A stretch of 64,000 bases of DNA from Alphaproteobacteria bacterium. GTDB taxonomy: Bacteria > Pseudomonadota > Alphaproteobacteria > UBA8366. Made by a program: the position numbers and the translations under genes. Positions 17,652-26,279 of the stretch are shown here, piece after piece. The notes beneath the pieces were generated by a model. That model was given only the letters and a program-made list of their open reading frames with translations. It ran no database searches and was not told the DNA's origin. The DNA is taken from the NCBI GenBank assembly GCA_028281325.1, contig JANQKC010000011.1, forward strand, positions 124,001 through 188,000, written 5' to 3'. Numbering within the stretch: position 1 is the first letter of the stretch; every line of letters starts with the position of its first letter.

Positions 17652-18377
17652 TTAGGTGATGTACTGGCCGCCGTTGGCGGTCAGCGTCGATCCCGTCACG
17701 AAACCCGCATCATCCGAGGCCAGAAAGACGACGCACCGCGCCACTTCTTCCGGCTCGCCCAGACGGCCGACCGGAATCTGCGGGATGATCTTTTCATTCA
17801 ACACCTCAGCCGGCACGGCGCGCACCATCTCGGTTCCGATATAACCGGGCGCGACGCAGTTCACGGTGATGCCCTTCGCCGCGCATTCCTGCGCCAGCGC
17901 CTTGGTGAAGCCGATCATGCCGGCCTTGGCCGCCGAATAATTGGTCTGACCGAACTGACCCTTCTGCGCGTTGATCGACGAGATGTTGATGATCCGCCCG
18001 AAGCCACGTTCGCGCATACCCTCATAGACATTGCGGGTCACATTGAACACGCTGTCCAGATTGGTCGCGACCACCTGCCGCCATTTTTCCGGCGACATCC
18101 GGTGAAAGGTCGCATCGCGCGTGATGCCCGCGTTGTTGACGAGAATATCGACCGGGCCGACCTCCGACTCGATCTTGGCCGCGGCCGCCGCGCAAGCATC
18201 GAAATCGCCGACATCGAACTTGTAAACGGCGATGCCGGTTCGATCGTGAAATGCCTTGGCGGCTTCGTCGTTGCCCGCGTAGTTCGCAGCGACGGTGCAG
18301 CCCGCGTCCTTCAACGCGATGGAAATCGCTTCGCCGATGCCCCGCGTTCCGCCGGTGACCAATGCCACTCGTGCCAT
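17652..18377 (-). CDS. phaB: Acetoacetyl-CoA reductase
   Basis: 241-residue short-chain dehydrogenase that reduces acetoacetyl-CoA to (R)-3-hydroxybutyryl-CoA with NADPH, the second step of PHA synthesis. TGGTRGIG is the cofactor glycine motif, NNAGITRD the structural motif, and the catalytic Ser, Tyr and Lys lie in NISSINAQKGQFGQTNYSAAK; the QKGQFGQTNYSA segment is characteristic of PhaB/FabG-type reductases. It follows phaA on the same strand after an intercistronic hairpin. Confidence 0.93.
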   Translation of the reverse strand: MARVALVTGGTRGIGEAISIALKDAGCTVAANYAGNDEAAKAFHDRTGIAVYKFDVGDFDACAAAAAKIESEVGPVDILVNNAGITRDATFHRMSPEKWRQVVATNLDSVFNVTRNVYEGMRERGFGRIINISSINAQKGQFGQTNYSAAKAGMIGFTKALAQECAAKGITVNCVAPGYIGTEMVRAVPAEVLNEKIIPQIPVGRLGEPEEVARCVVFLASDDAGFVTGSTLTANGGQYIT

Positions 18378-18471
18378 TTCAGATACTCCCTAGTCCGCTT
18401 TTCATCCAATTTACGCTGCGGCCCGCGTTCGGGCGCGTTCTATTGCCGCAATCGCTCTCAAAAGCTGTCGC

Positions 18472-18513
18472 GGCAAGCCGGGCGGATCGCCAAAAAGCGC
18501 CGCCCGGCTTGCC
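18472..18513 (-). promoter_or_regulatory. phaA-phaB intercistronic hairpin
   Basis: GGCAAGCCGGGCGG (18472-18485) and CCGCCCGGCTTGCC (18500-18513) form a perfect 14-bp stem with a 14-base loop, 11 bases after the phaA stop. No U run follows, so partial termination or mRNA stabilisation is more likely than full termination. Confidence 0.6.
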
Positions 18514-18523
18514 ACAGAGTCGT

Positions 18524-19699
18524 TTAATCGCGCTCCAGACACATGGCGATGCCCATGCCGCCGCCGATGCACAAGGTCGCCAAGCCCTTCTTGGCGTCGC
18601 GTTTCGCCATCTCATGCAGCAGCGTGACGAGAACCCGCGTTCCGGATGCGCCGATCGGATGGCCCAGCGCGATGGCCCCGCCATTCACGTTGACCATCGA
18701 GGTATCCCAACCCAGGTCCTTGTTCACCGCGCAGGCCTGCGCCGCGAACGCTTCGTTGGCCTCGACCAGGTCCAGGTCGTCGGTCGTCCAGCCGGCCTTT
18801 TCGAGGGCCGCCCGGCTCGCCGGGATCGGGCCCGACCCCATGATGGCCGGGTCGACCCCCACGGTCGCCCAGGATACGATCCGCGCCATCGGCGCGATGC
18901 CGCGGCGTTCCGCCTCCTCGGCGGTCATCAGGACCGTCGCGCCCGCGCCGTCGTTGATTCCCGACGCGTTGCCGGCGGTCACCGTGCCCTCCTTCGCAAA
19001 GGCGGGCCGCAGGCCCGAGAGCTTCTCGGCCGTCGTGCCCGGTTTCGGGTGCTCATCGGTATCGATCACGATCTCGCCCTTGCGGGTCTTGATCGTCACC
19101 GGCACGATCTCGTCCTTGAACTTACCGGCTTCCATGGCGGCGGCGGCCTTCGCTTGGCTGTTTGCCGCGAATTCGTCCTGTTCCTCGCGGGTGATCTGCC
19201 ACTTCTCGGCTACATTCTCCGCGGTGTTGCCCATGTGATAGCCGTTGAAGGCGTCCCACAGGCCGTCCTTGATCATGGTGTCGACGAATTTCAGATCGCC
19301 CATCTTCTGCCCGTCGCGCAGATGCGCGCAATGCGGCGCTTGGCTCATGCTTTCCTGACCGCCCGCCACGACGATTTTCGCATCGCCCGACTGGATCGCC
19401 TGCATGCCCAGCGCCACGGTCCGCAAACCGGAACCGCAAAGCTGATTGACCTGATACGCCGTCTTCTCGACCGGGATGCCCGCGTCGACGGCCGCTTGGC
19501 GCGCCGGATTCTGTCCGGTGCCCGCGGTCAGGATCTGCCCCAGCACCGCCTCATCCACGTCGCCGCCTTCGACTTTCGCCCGCGTCATCGCTTCGCGGAT
19601 GGCGGCCGCCCCCAGATAAGACGCCGGGACGGAACTCAATCCGCCACCGAACGCGCCGACCGGCGTCCGCACTGCACTCGCAATTACAACATTGGTCAT
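18524..19699 (-). CDS. phaA: Acetyl-CoA acetyltransferase (beta-ketothiolase)
   Basis: 391 residues, the standard length of biosynthetic thiolases. It condenses two acetyl-CoA to acetoacetyl-CoA. The nucleophilic cysteine C88 is in [12 protein letters not shown]; the activating histidine is in [14 protein letters not shown] and the second cysteine in CIGGGMG near the C-terminus. It follows phaC after 167 bases that contain a PhaR-like palindromic site, so it may have its own PhaR-controlled promoter. Confidence 0.95.
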   Translation of the reverse strand: MTNVVIASAVRTPVGAFGGGLSSVPASYLGAAAIREAMTRAKVEGGDVDEAVLGQILTAGTGQNPARQAAVDAGIPVEKTAYQVNQLCGSGLRTVALGMQAIQSGDAKIVVAGGQESMSQAPHCAHLRDGQKMGDLKFVDTMIKDGLWDAFNGYHMGNTAENVAEKWQITREEQDEFAANSQAKAAAAMEAGKFKDEIVPVTIKTRKGEIVIDTDEHPKPGTTAEKLSGLRPAFAKEGTVTAGNASGINDGAGATVLMTAEEAERRGIAPMARIVSWATVGVDPAIMGSGPIPASRAALEKAGWTTDDLDLVEANEAFAAQACAVNKDLGWDTSMVNVNGGAIALGHPIGASGTRVLVTLLHEMAKRDAKKGLATLCIGGGMGIAMCLERD

Positions 19700-19759
19700 G
19701 GATTGATACTCCCTATCGCCCAGTAATCCCGTGCAGCCGGAACCTTCGATTTCGATTTA

Positions 19760-19774
19760 TGCTGCACTGCACAA
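19760..19774. promoter_or_regulatory. Candidate PhaR-binding site before phaA
   Basis: TGCTGCACTGCACAA resembles the TGC/GCA dyads reported for PhaR operators in PHA-producing proteobacteria. Related but weaker copies lie near phaR and phaC (TTCGCACTGCAAGA around 21417 and TGCGCTGCGATA around 21477). Confidence 0.45.
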
Positions 19775-19866
19775 TAAACCGCACTATACGCATCCCATGC
19801 CGCATCAACAAGCTGCCTGTGCGTCATTCTGCGCGCATTACCACCGTTCATCAACGTAGTCTTTTT

Positions 19867-21078
19867 TTATGACAATCGTAGCAGCCAGTTGGAAATTTTC
19901 GGCCAAAGCTGACGGTCGATGCCACGGCTGACCATCATGCCGATATGCCCGGCATTGGTCCGTATCGTTTGGGCATCGGGCAGCGCATCGCTGAGCGCCA
20001 AGGCCGACGCCGCCGGCACGATGCGATCCTCGGCCGGGATGACGGCCAGCACCGGACAGGTCACCGCAGCCGGATCGACCGCGACGTCATCGACGCGCCA
20101 GGTTCCGGCGGCGGGGGCGTTCGCGCCATACCATCCGCCAAGGCATTCGCGGGCGACGGGCGCCGCCAGCGGCACGCCGTCGTTGACCCAATCCTCCAGC
20201 GCGACGAAGTCACGCGCCTTCTCGGACCCCGGATCGAGCGCGGCAAAGGCGCTGAACTTGCGTTCGGCCAAAACCGGGTCGAGGCCGGCGAACAGCATTT
20301 GCAGAATATCGACGGGCAGTTCACCGAGCACGGCCATGAGGCCTTCGACGGCGGCGCCGACCCCCGCCACGCCAGCGGCCTGCGCCGGCCGATCCGCGTG
20401 GAAGTCCCATGGGGTCGCCAGCAACACCAATCCGGCGATGCCCGACACCTGGCGCTGCGCCAAGGCAACGGTCAACAATCCGCCCATGCAGTATCCCAGC
20501 ACCGCCGGACGCGTGGCCGTGAGGTCGGCCACCACGGCCAACGCCGCCTCCAAGCGTCGGATGTAGGCGGTCAGGCCGAATTGCCGCTCGGCGCCGCCGG
20601 GGGCGTCCCAATCTAGCAGAAAAGGCCACAATCCTTGATCCGCCAACCAGCGCGCGAAACTGCGATCGGCATAGAGATCGAGAATATAGGCCCGATTTAT
20701 CAAAGACGGCACGAGCAGGATCGGCAAGCCGCCCTTGCCTGCCCCGTAGTCGTACAACCGGGTCGTGCCAGATGACCAGACGGCCGGGGGCGGCGCCAAT
20801 TGCCGCCGGTACGGATGCCCGCGGTAGCGCGCGACCCCGTCCAGAAAGGCGCCGAGCCGGCACCGGGCGGCGCTCTCTACCGCCGCAGCGAGGGCGTCAG
20901 GACTTGCGCTTTCGAGATCTTTTTGCAGCGGGTTTGCCGCTGCCGCCAGCGCCGGACTCCAACGCAGCAATCCGTTCTTCAAGAGCGGTAACGCGGCGTT
21001 GGAGCTCGTGTAGCTCGTCGCCGCCGCCATCAGGTGCAGCGCCAGCGGGCGCGGCCCCACCCGGGACCGGCGCGGCAT
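19867..21078 (-). CDS. phaC: PHA synthase-like alpha/beta hydrolase
   Basis: 403 residues from ATG 21078. The lipase-like box is GYCMGG with nucleophile C197, replacing the serine as in PHA synthases; D is in IPAEDRIVP and H in NAGHIGMM. LLVPSLINRAYILDL and FLLDWDAPGG are typical synthase blocks. The short length (~360-400) matches class III-type PhaC rather than the ~600-residue class I enzyme. It polymerises (R)-3-hydroxyacyl-CoA at the granule surface. The N-terminus GPRPLALHL appears genuine and overlaps the upstream accessory gene by ~180 bases in another frame; TTG 21108 is an alternative start with GGGAG nearby. Confidence 0.88.
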   Translation of the reverse strand: MPRRSRVGPRPLALHLMAAATSYTSSNAALPLLKNGLLRWSPALAAAANPLQKDLESASPDALAAAVESAARCRLGAFLDGVARYRGHPYRRQLAPPPAVWSSGTTRLYDYGAGKGGLPILLVPSLINRAYILDLYADRSFARWLADQGLWPFLLDWDAPGGAERQFGLTAYIRRLEAALAVVADLTATRPAVLGYCMGGLLTVALAQRQVSGIAGLVLLATPWDFHADRPAQAAGVAGVGAAVEGLMAVLGELPVDILQMLFAGLDPVLAERKFSAFAALDPGSEKARDFVALEDWVNDGVPLAAPVARECLGGWYGANAPAAGTWRVDDVAVDPAAVTCPVLAVIPAEDRIVPAASALALSDALPDAQTIRTNAGHIGMMVSRGIDRQLWPKISNWLLRLS

Positions 21079-21367
21079 GTTGGACGAATTGGGCGAAGAC
21101 GCTGTCAAAAGGATTGGCTCCCGCGCTTGCGGCTTGGGGCGGCACCATGCCGAGTCCCGTCAGCCACGCCATCGGATTGGCCGGCATCGGCGGCAAATCC
21201 CCGCCTGCGCCGGATTTTTCAGCCGCCGCGGCGGCACCCGACATGGTCGCGAAAAGGCGGCTGACCGACGCAATCGTTTCCGGGTCGGACGCCATGCTGC
21301 GCAACTGCTCCTGCCACAGGTCCAGATAGCGTTTCGCCAAGTCATCGAGGTCGGGCGTATCGGCCAT
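20897..21367 (-). CDS. PHA-synthase accessory (PhaE/PhaM/phasin-like) coiled-coil protein
   Basis: 156 residues. N-terminal helix LAKRYLDLWQEQLRSMASDPE, a low-complexity Ala/Gly/Pro middle with ANPMAWLTGLG and NPFDSVFAQFVQHAA, then a heptad coiled coil LQRRVTALEERIAALES and a basic tail KPAAKRSRKRKS. This layout recalls PHA synthase subunits or granule-associated proteins that bind DNA through a basic tail. It is first in the minus-strand pha set, divergent from phaR, and its 3' third overlaps phaC. Assignment to a named family is uncertain. Confidence 0.72.
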   Translation of the reverse strand: MADTPDLDDLAKRYLDLWQEQLRSMASDPETIASVSRLFATMSGAAAAAEKSGAGGDLPPMPANPMAWLTGLGMVPPQAASAGANPFDSVFAQFVQHAAPVPGGAAPAGAAPDGGGDELHELQRRVTALEERIAALESGAGGSGKPAAKRSRKRKS

Positions 21368-21542
21368 CCCGCACTATAGGAGTTGACCCCGCTTTTTTCC
21401 AGCACCGGCGCCGGCTCTTCGCACTGCAAGATGGTAATGCCAAATTAACCGATATTCTTATAACTTTCGCTATCATGCGCTGCGATATACTCTAAGCGAT
21501 ATGCCAAATCGCAGACGCGCGAGGCAAGACGGGAAGACACCC

Positions 21543-22139
21543 ATGGCTGGCAAGAACAGCGACGACACCGCAACGGTGACGATCAAGAAATACGCGAACC
21601 GGCGCTTGTACAACACCGCGACGAGCAGCTATGTCACGCTCGACCACCTATGCCAGATGGTGAAGGACGGGGTGGAATTCGTCGTGGTCGACGCGAAATC
21701 GGGCGAAGACATCACCCGCTCGGTGCTGACCCAGATCATCGTCGAGGAAGAAGGCAAGGGCGACAATCTGCTGCCGATCAGCTTCCTGCGGCAGATCATC
21801 AGCTTCTACGGCGACAACATGCAACGGATGCTGCTGCCGTCCTATCTCGAACACTCCATGAAGACGTTCTCGGAAAACCAGGAGCGCATGAAAAGCTACA
21901 TGCAAGACGCGATGGGCGGCATGGGCGGGATGTTCCCCTTCGGCTCGCTTGAGGAGATGGGCAAACAGAACATGGCCCTCTTCGAACAAGCGATGAAGAT
22001 GTTCTCGCCGATGGGATCGGAACAAGGGGCCGCAAAGCCCGACGCGACGCCGTCCGAGGACGACACCGTCGCCGACCTGCAGGAAAAGCTCAACGCCCTG
22101 CAGCAGCAACTCAACAGTATGGCGAAGAAATCCGGCTAG
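21543..22139 (+). CDS. phaR: PHA synthesis repressor PhaR
   Basis: 198 residues. The N-terminal PHB/PHA accumulation-regulator DNA-binding domain shows VTIKKYANRRLYNTATSSYVTLDHL, followed by the second domain (DAKSGEDITRSVLTQIIVEEE), then a Met- and Gly-rich segment and a C-terminal coiled coil VADLQEKLNALQQQLNSM. PhaR binds PHA granules and represses phasin and synthesis genes until polymer forms. ATG 21543 gives the canonical N-terminus; ATG 21501 would add 14 residues. Divergent from the phaC set. Confidence 0.93.
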   Translation: MAGKNSDDTATVTIKKYANRRLYNTATSSYVTLDHLCQMVKDGVEFVVVDAKSGEDITRSVLTQIIVEEEGKGDNLLPISFLRQIISFYGDNMQRMLLPSYLEHSMKTFSENQERMKSYMQDAMGGMGGMFPFGSLEEMGKQNMALFEQAMKMFSPMGSEQGAAKPDATPSEDDTVADLQEKLNALQQQLNSMAKKSG

Positions 22140-22143
22140 GAGA

Positions 22144-23889
22144 CTAGCCGCCCACGGCCACCGTGTCGGCCGCCGGCTCCTTTACAGGCACCTTGGTATC
22201 GGTGGCGCGGTTCTCGTTATGGGCACGCGGTTCCGGCGCGGGGCCATTGGGCCGGCCAAGCTGCGGCCGCCCATAGTAATAGCCTTGCAGGAAACCGACC
22301 CCTTCCTTCTTCAGGAGCGCGGCGTCTTCCGAACTCTGCACGCATTCGGCGACGGTCTTCATGCCGAAGCCGTCGGCGAGGTTCAGCAGCGTCCGGATGA
22401 ACAGCAGGTTATCCGGGTTGTCCGATACGTCCATCACGAAGGATCCGTCGATCTTCACCACATCGACCGTCAGCGATTTCAGGTGGCGGAACGAGGTGTA
22501 TCCCGACCCGAAATCGTCGAGGGCAACCTGACACCCAAGATCGCGCACCGCCGCGACGAACCGGGCGGAGTCTTCGAAATCGTGCAAGGCCGCGGTCTCG
22601 GTGATCTCGATGATCAGCCGCTTGGCGATATCGGGCTTGCCCTTGACCGCGCTGACCAAAGCGCGCAGCCAGGACCGGTCGCTCGCGGTCAGACTGGAGA
22701 TATTGAGGGCCAGCGTAATGTCCGGATTGCTGGTCAAATCGGCGATCACCATTTCCAGCGTCCGCCGGTCGAGCTGCCGCATCAACCCGAGACGTTCGGC
22801 AATCGGCACGAACGCGCCCGCGGCGACGATCTCACCGCTTTCGTCGATCATCCGAATCAGCGTCTCGTAATAGGCGACCTCACCCGTCTCGCTGTCGACC
22901 ACCGGCTGATAGGCGAACACCACCCGCTCTTCCTGAAGGGCGCGGACCAGCTGCTCTCCGACCACCATATATTCCCGTTGGCGTTGGCGCTGATCGTCCG
23001 ACATTTCGAAATACGCGAAACAGTTCCGGCCGAGCCGCTTGGCGTCGCGCATCGCGCCCTCGGCGCTCGCCATCAGGTCGTGCGCCGTCTGGATGAGACC
23101 CGGGAACCCGGCGCCGCCGATCGACACGGTGATGTGAATCGGCCCGACAGGCGTTTGAATGGCGTTCTGGCGAAACACGTTGAGGATCTTTTCCGCCGCG
23201 GCGGCGATACCCAATTCGTCCGCGTTGCCCAGCACGATACCGAAGGTGTCGCCGCCGATCCGGCCAAGCACGTCCGTCGAGCGCATGCATTCTTCCAGGC
23301 GCTGCGCCACCCCAACGATCACCGCATCCGCGGTTTCGCGGCCATAGGCCTCGTTCATCATCGACATCTTGTCGATACCGACGGAGAGGAATCCGCCCGC
23401 GACGTCATACCGGTCGGCATAGGCCAAGGCGTGGTCCACCGCCTCGCGCAGCCGCGACTTATTGTAGAGACCAGTCAATTCATCGTAGTTGGCCCGCTGT
23501 TCCAGCAGGATTTCGTGCTGTTTGCGGCCGGTGACGACGCGCAGAATGCCGTTAAGCCGCACCGGCTGCCCTGCCTCGGAAAACTCGGCGGTCGCCCGTT
23601 CGTGGACCCAGCAGAATCCACCCTTTTCGTTTCGCACGCGATATTCGCAGTCGAAGGCGTTGCGGCTGGTAAAGTGTTTGGACAGGCCCTTAAGCCGGAT
23701 CTTGAGGTCGTCCGGGTTGATTCGCTCGTGATACGCGTCACCCGTGGCAACCGCATCCGAACTGCTGATTCCGAACATATCGGACGTATTGCCAACCCAG
23801 GCAATGGTGTCGCCAACAAGATCCCAGGAATAGATAACGTCCCCAGACCCGTCCAGCGCAGCCTTGATTATCTGCAGGTCATCTGGCAT
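22144..23889 (-). CDS. PAS-GGDEF-EAL signalling protein, probable c-di-GMP phosphodiesterase
   Basis: 581 residues. Residues ~5-125 are a PAS domain with a PAC-like motif (CEYRVRNEKGGFCWVHERATAEF); ~130-295 a GGDEF domain in which the signature is GGDTF (212-216), losing the catalytic Glu; ~315-555 an EAL domain. In the EAL domain the motif itself is ETL (341-343), but ITETAALHD, DDFGSGYTSFRHL, VKIDGSFV and AECVQ keep the metal and catalytic residues. Predicted to sense a ligand through PAS and hydrolyse c-di-GMP, not make it. No transmembrane segment, so cytoplasmic. Convergent with phaR with four bases between them. Confidence 0.9.
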   Translation of the reverse strand: MPDDLQIIKAALDGSGDVIYSWDLVGDTIAWVGNTSDMFGISSSDAVATGDAYHERINPDDLKIRLKGLSKHFTSRNAFDCEYRVRNEKGGFCWVHERATAEFSEAGQPVRLNGILRVVTGRKQHEILLEQRANYDELTGLYNKSRLREAVDHALAYADRYDVAGGFLSVGIDKMSMMNEAYGRETADAVIVGVAQRLEECMRSTDVLGRIGGDTFGIVLGNADELGIAAAAEKILNVFRQNAIQTPVGPIHITVSIGGAGFPGLIQTAHDLMASAEGAMRDAKRLGRNCFAYFEMSDDQRQRQREYMVVGEQLVRALQEERVVFAYQPVVDSETGEVAYYETLIRMIDESGEIVAAGAFVPIAERLGLMRQLDRRTLEMVIADLTSNPDITLALNISSLTASDRSWLRALVSAVKGKPDIAKRLIIEITETAALHDFEDSARFVAAVRDLGCQVALDDFGSGYTSFRHLKSLTVDVVKIDGSFVMDVSDNPDNLLFIRTLLNLADGFGMKTVAECVQSSEDAALLKKEGVGFLQGYYYGRPQLGRPNGPAPEPRAHNENRATDTKVPVKEPAADTVAVGG

Positions 23890-24207
23890 CGCTTATTAGT
23901 TCACGTCAATTTCTTGACGTTTACTCCCCCGATTCATCGCCCGCCCCAGCAATTAAGAAAAATAATACTATGTTTTTTGATTAATTACTAGATTATTATT
24001 TTGTTTATTTTCTCAATTTAACACAAATACATTATATTTACATAAGGCGCGAGTTGTATTTATTGGTTATCTATTTCTTCAAACCACGGTGTAAAAGCCC
24101 CGAATTCCGGCGCAGCCGCGCCGGACCCACACGCGTAGTTTGTCCTGATTGGGTTAACAAAGTCTTAACGCGCCGGATTCAGGATGACTGCAAGCGCGGG
24201 TGACGGC
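23890..24207. other. AT-rich intergenic region with a palindrome
   Basis: 318 bases without a gene. Bases ~23945-24065 are markedly AT-rich, a plausible promoter zone for the GGDEF-EAL gene. ACGTCAA-TTTC-TTGACGT (23903-23920) is an inverted repeat 14 bases before that gene's ATG and could be an operator or a hairpin limiting translation. The hairpin at 24106-24125 is listed separately. Confidence 0.5.
24106..24125 (-). terminator. Hairpin after the esterase-fold gene
   Basis: TCCGGCGC-AGCC-GCGCCGGA, a perfect 8-bp stem, ~85 bases after the minus-strand stop at 24208. TTTT follows about a dozen bases later, so it is a suboptimal terminator. Confidence 0.4.
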
Positions 24208-25236
24208 CTAAACCCGACGCCACACGGCCTGCATGGCGTCCCCCGGCGTCCAGTCATGCAAGGTCCGGTCAAGACCGTTCGGCGCGTCCATATGATCGTA
24301 AAAGCGCCCGCCGGCCTGCAACACCGCCGTCATTTCCGCCCGCCGCTCGCCATCGCAGTCGGGGGTCGCGGCCGCCAAAACCCGGCGCGGCGCACACAGA
24401 CACAGGATATCGTCGACATCCAACCATCGCAGCAGCCCGGGGACGGCGACGGCCAAATCAACGGTATCCTGCACCGCCTTCGACCGCAGGCGTTCCAGCG
24501 CATTCACCAGAACGCACATGCCGAGCCGGGGATCGAGCGCCATCGCGACCAAGGCCGCGAACCCGCCGGTGCCCCATCCCGCGACGGCGACCCGATCCGG
24601 GTCGATCTGAAACCGGCTCTCGCCATGCAATATCCAATTGAGCGTCGACGCCACGTCGGACGCGTACTCACCCGCCGGCGACCGACCGAGCAGCAGCGCC
24701 TTCGCCAAGGAGTCCTCGCTGTGCTCCGCCGCCACGGTCGCAGCGCAGCCAAGCGGCGCGACACAGACGGCCAGATAACCGTGATCCGCCGCTTGGCGGG
24801 CGAACTCCGCGCCTTGCGCGATCGCTTCCGCGTCCGCCGGCTTAATCCCCATCCCCCAGGATACACCGGTTCCCAGGTCGCCGCCCTGCAGACAGACCAC
24901 CGCCGGGCCGGTGGTTTTTTCCCGCCCCGAGCGCCAAACCAATCGCAAGACGACATCGTGGCCATGGCGAACGCGGAGGCTGACGTCGCGACGGCAGTAA
25001 CCCTCTTCCGGCAACAAATCCGTTTGATCCAGGATCGCCGGCGGGCCGCCGAACAGGCCGAACCCGCACAGCTCGGTCAGCTTCAGCCGGGCTTCGTCCT
25101 GCCATTCCACGGGGTCGGCGATGGTCGTGCGCGACCAGGACAGCACGCGCGGCGACGATGCCGCCGCCTGCCGGTAGGTTTCGCCCCGATCGATATCGAC
25201 CGCCGCGGTATCGTCCTTTGAGGTATCTTGCGCCAT
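24208..25236 (-). CDS. Alpha/beta-hydrolase-fold protein lacking the serine nucleophile
   Basis: 342 residues. The C-terminal two thirds resemble dienelactone hydrolase/acetyl-xylan esterase-type folds: a strand plus oxyanion segment PAVVCLQGGDLGTG, then DRVAVAGWGTGGFAALVAM at the nucleophile elbow. The canonical G-x-S-x-G reads G-W-G-T-G, so the serine is Gly222. A possible acid is in TPDCDGERR and a His in LHDWTPGD. Either it is not a hydrolase or it uses another residue. No signal peptide. It is divergent from a PEP mutase-family gene, separated by ~140 bases. Confidence 0.75.
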   Translation of the reverse strand: MAQDTSKDDTAAVDIDRGETYRQAAASSPRVLSWSRTTIADPVEWQDEARLKLTELCGFGLFGGPPAILDQTDLLPEEGYCRRDVSLRVRHGHDVVLRLVWRSGREKTTGPAVVCLQGGDLGTGVSWGMGIKPADAEAIAQGAEFARQAADHGYLAVCVAPLGCAATVAAEHSEDSLAKALLLGRSPAGEYASDVASTLNWILHGESRFQIDPDRVAVAGWGTGGFAALVAMALDPRLGMCVLVNALERLRSKAVQDTVDLAVAVPGLLRWLDVDDILCLCAPRRVLAAATPDCDGERRAEMTAVLQAGGRFYDHMDAPNGLDRTLHDWTPGDAMQAVWRRV

Positions 25237-25379
25237 CCGACCGCCAAGGGTTTCGACCGGCGGCTACTATACGGTATCAGCGACGACCGGCAATGCGGCG
25301 CAATTTCTCCCCGACCCGGCACTGGTCTAGAATGCGCGCATCGGCCCCTATCGGTCCAAGAACAGGGAGCGAAAGCCCA

Positions 25380-26279
25380 ATGGAACGCCCGACGACGACG
25401 CTGCGCCAATTGCTCAAGAAGAAGTCCTGCCTCTACATGCCGGCGGTCTATTATCCGCTGGCCGGCCGACTGGTGGAGTCGATGGGTTTCGACGCCGCCT
25501 ATGTCGGCGGATACGTGACGGGCGGATCACGCGCGGTGTCCGAACCGCTGCTGACCATGACGGAACAGATCGAAACCGCCGAGCAGGTGGCGCGGTCGAT
25601 CTCGATTCCCACCGTTTGCGACGCGGGCGCCGGGTTCGGCGAGCCGCTGCATGTGACGCGGATGGTGCGCGACTTCATCCAATCGGGCGTCGCGGGCATC
25701 CACATCGAGGACCAGCTCTATCCGAAACGCGCGCACTATCACAAATACGTGGCGCATGCGGTGCCGATGGAAGAGTTTCTGGAAAAGATCCGCTGGGCCT
25801 GCCGGGAGCGCGACAAGATCGATCCGGACTTCGTCATCATCGCGCGGTCGGACACATGCCGTTTCGACGGGCTGGACGAAGCGATGAAACGGATCAACCA
25901 TGCGGCCGAGGAAGGCGCCGATCTCGGCCTGATCTTCCCGCGCAACGACGAGGAGGCGGCGCAGGCGCCGAAGGAATCGACCATCCCCCTGGTCTATGTA
26001 CAGAGCCGGGGCAACCGCGACGGCCGCCCTCTCTATTCGCTGCAACAGCTGGAGGATATGGGCTACGCCGCCAGCATCGACGCGCAGCTCTTCCTCTTGG
26101 CAAGCTTTCATCATGCCAAGCTGGCGCTGCAGGAGGTCAAGGACACCGGCGACTATACCGGCATGTCGCATGACGACCACACGGCGGCCCGGCAGGCGAT
26201 CGAAGACCTGATCGGCCTGGACGAGTTCTACGAGATCGAGGAGCAGACGGTCGAAGACACGAAATGGGGCAAGCGTTAA
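25380..26279 (+). CDS. Isocitrate lyase/PEP mutase-family enzyme
   Basis: 299 residues. (Alpha/beta)8 barrel with VYYPLAGRLVESMGFDAAYVGGYVTGGSRA, DAGAGFGEPLHVTRMVRDF, GIHIEDQLYPKRAHYH and FVIIARSDTCRFDG. The metal-binding D (DAG) and E/D (HIEDQ) are present. The catalytic loop ...YPKRAHYH differs from the KKCGH of isocitrate lyase, so a C-C lyase such as oxaloacetate or 2-methylmalate/dimethylmalate-type cleavage is more likely. ATG 25380 has GGGAG upstream. Stop overlaps the convergent PNPOx-fold gene. Confidence 0.88.
   Translation: MERPTTTLRQLLKKKSCLYMPAVYYPLAGRLVESMGFDAAYVGGYVTGGSRAVSEPLLTMTEQIETAEQVARSISIPTVCDAGAGFGEPLHVTRMVRDFIQSGVAGIHIEDQLYPKRAHYHKYVAHAVPMEEFLEKIRWACRERDKIDPDFVIIARSDTCRFDGLDEAMKRINHAAEEGADLGLIFPRNDEEAAQAPKESTIPLVYVQSRGNRDGRPLYSLQQLEDMGYAASIDAQLFLLASFHHAKLALQEVKDTGDYTGMSHDDHTAARQAIEDLIGLDEFYEIEEQTVEDTKWGKR

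Noticed and set aside
22219..23991. 590-codon plus-strand open frame
   Set aside because: Antisense to the GGDEF-EAL gene, no recognisable domain.
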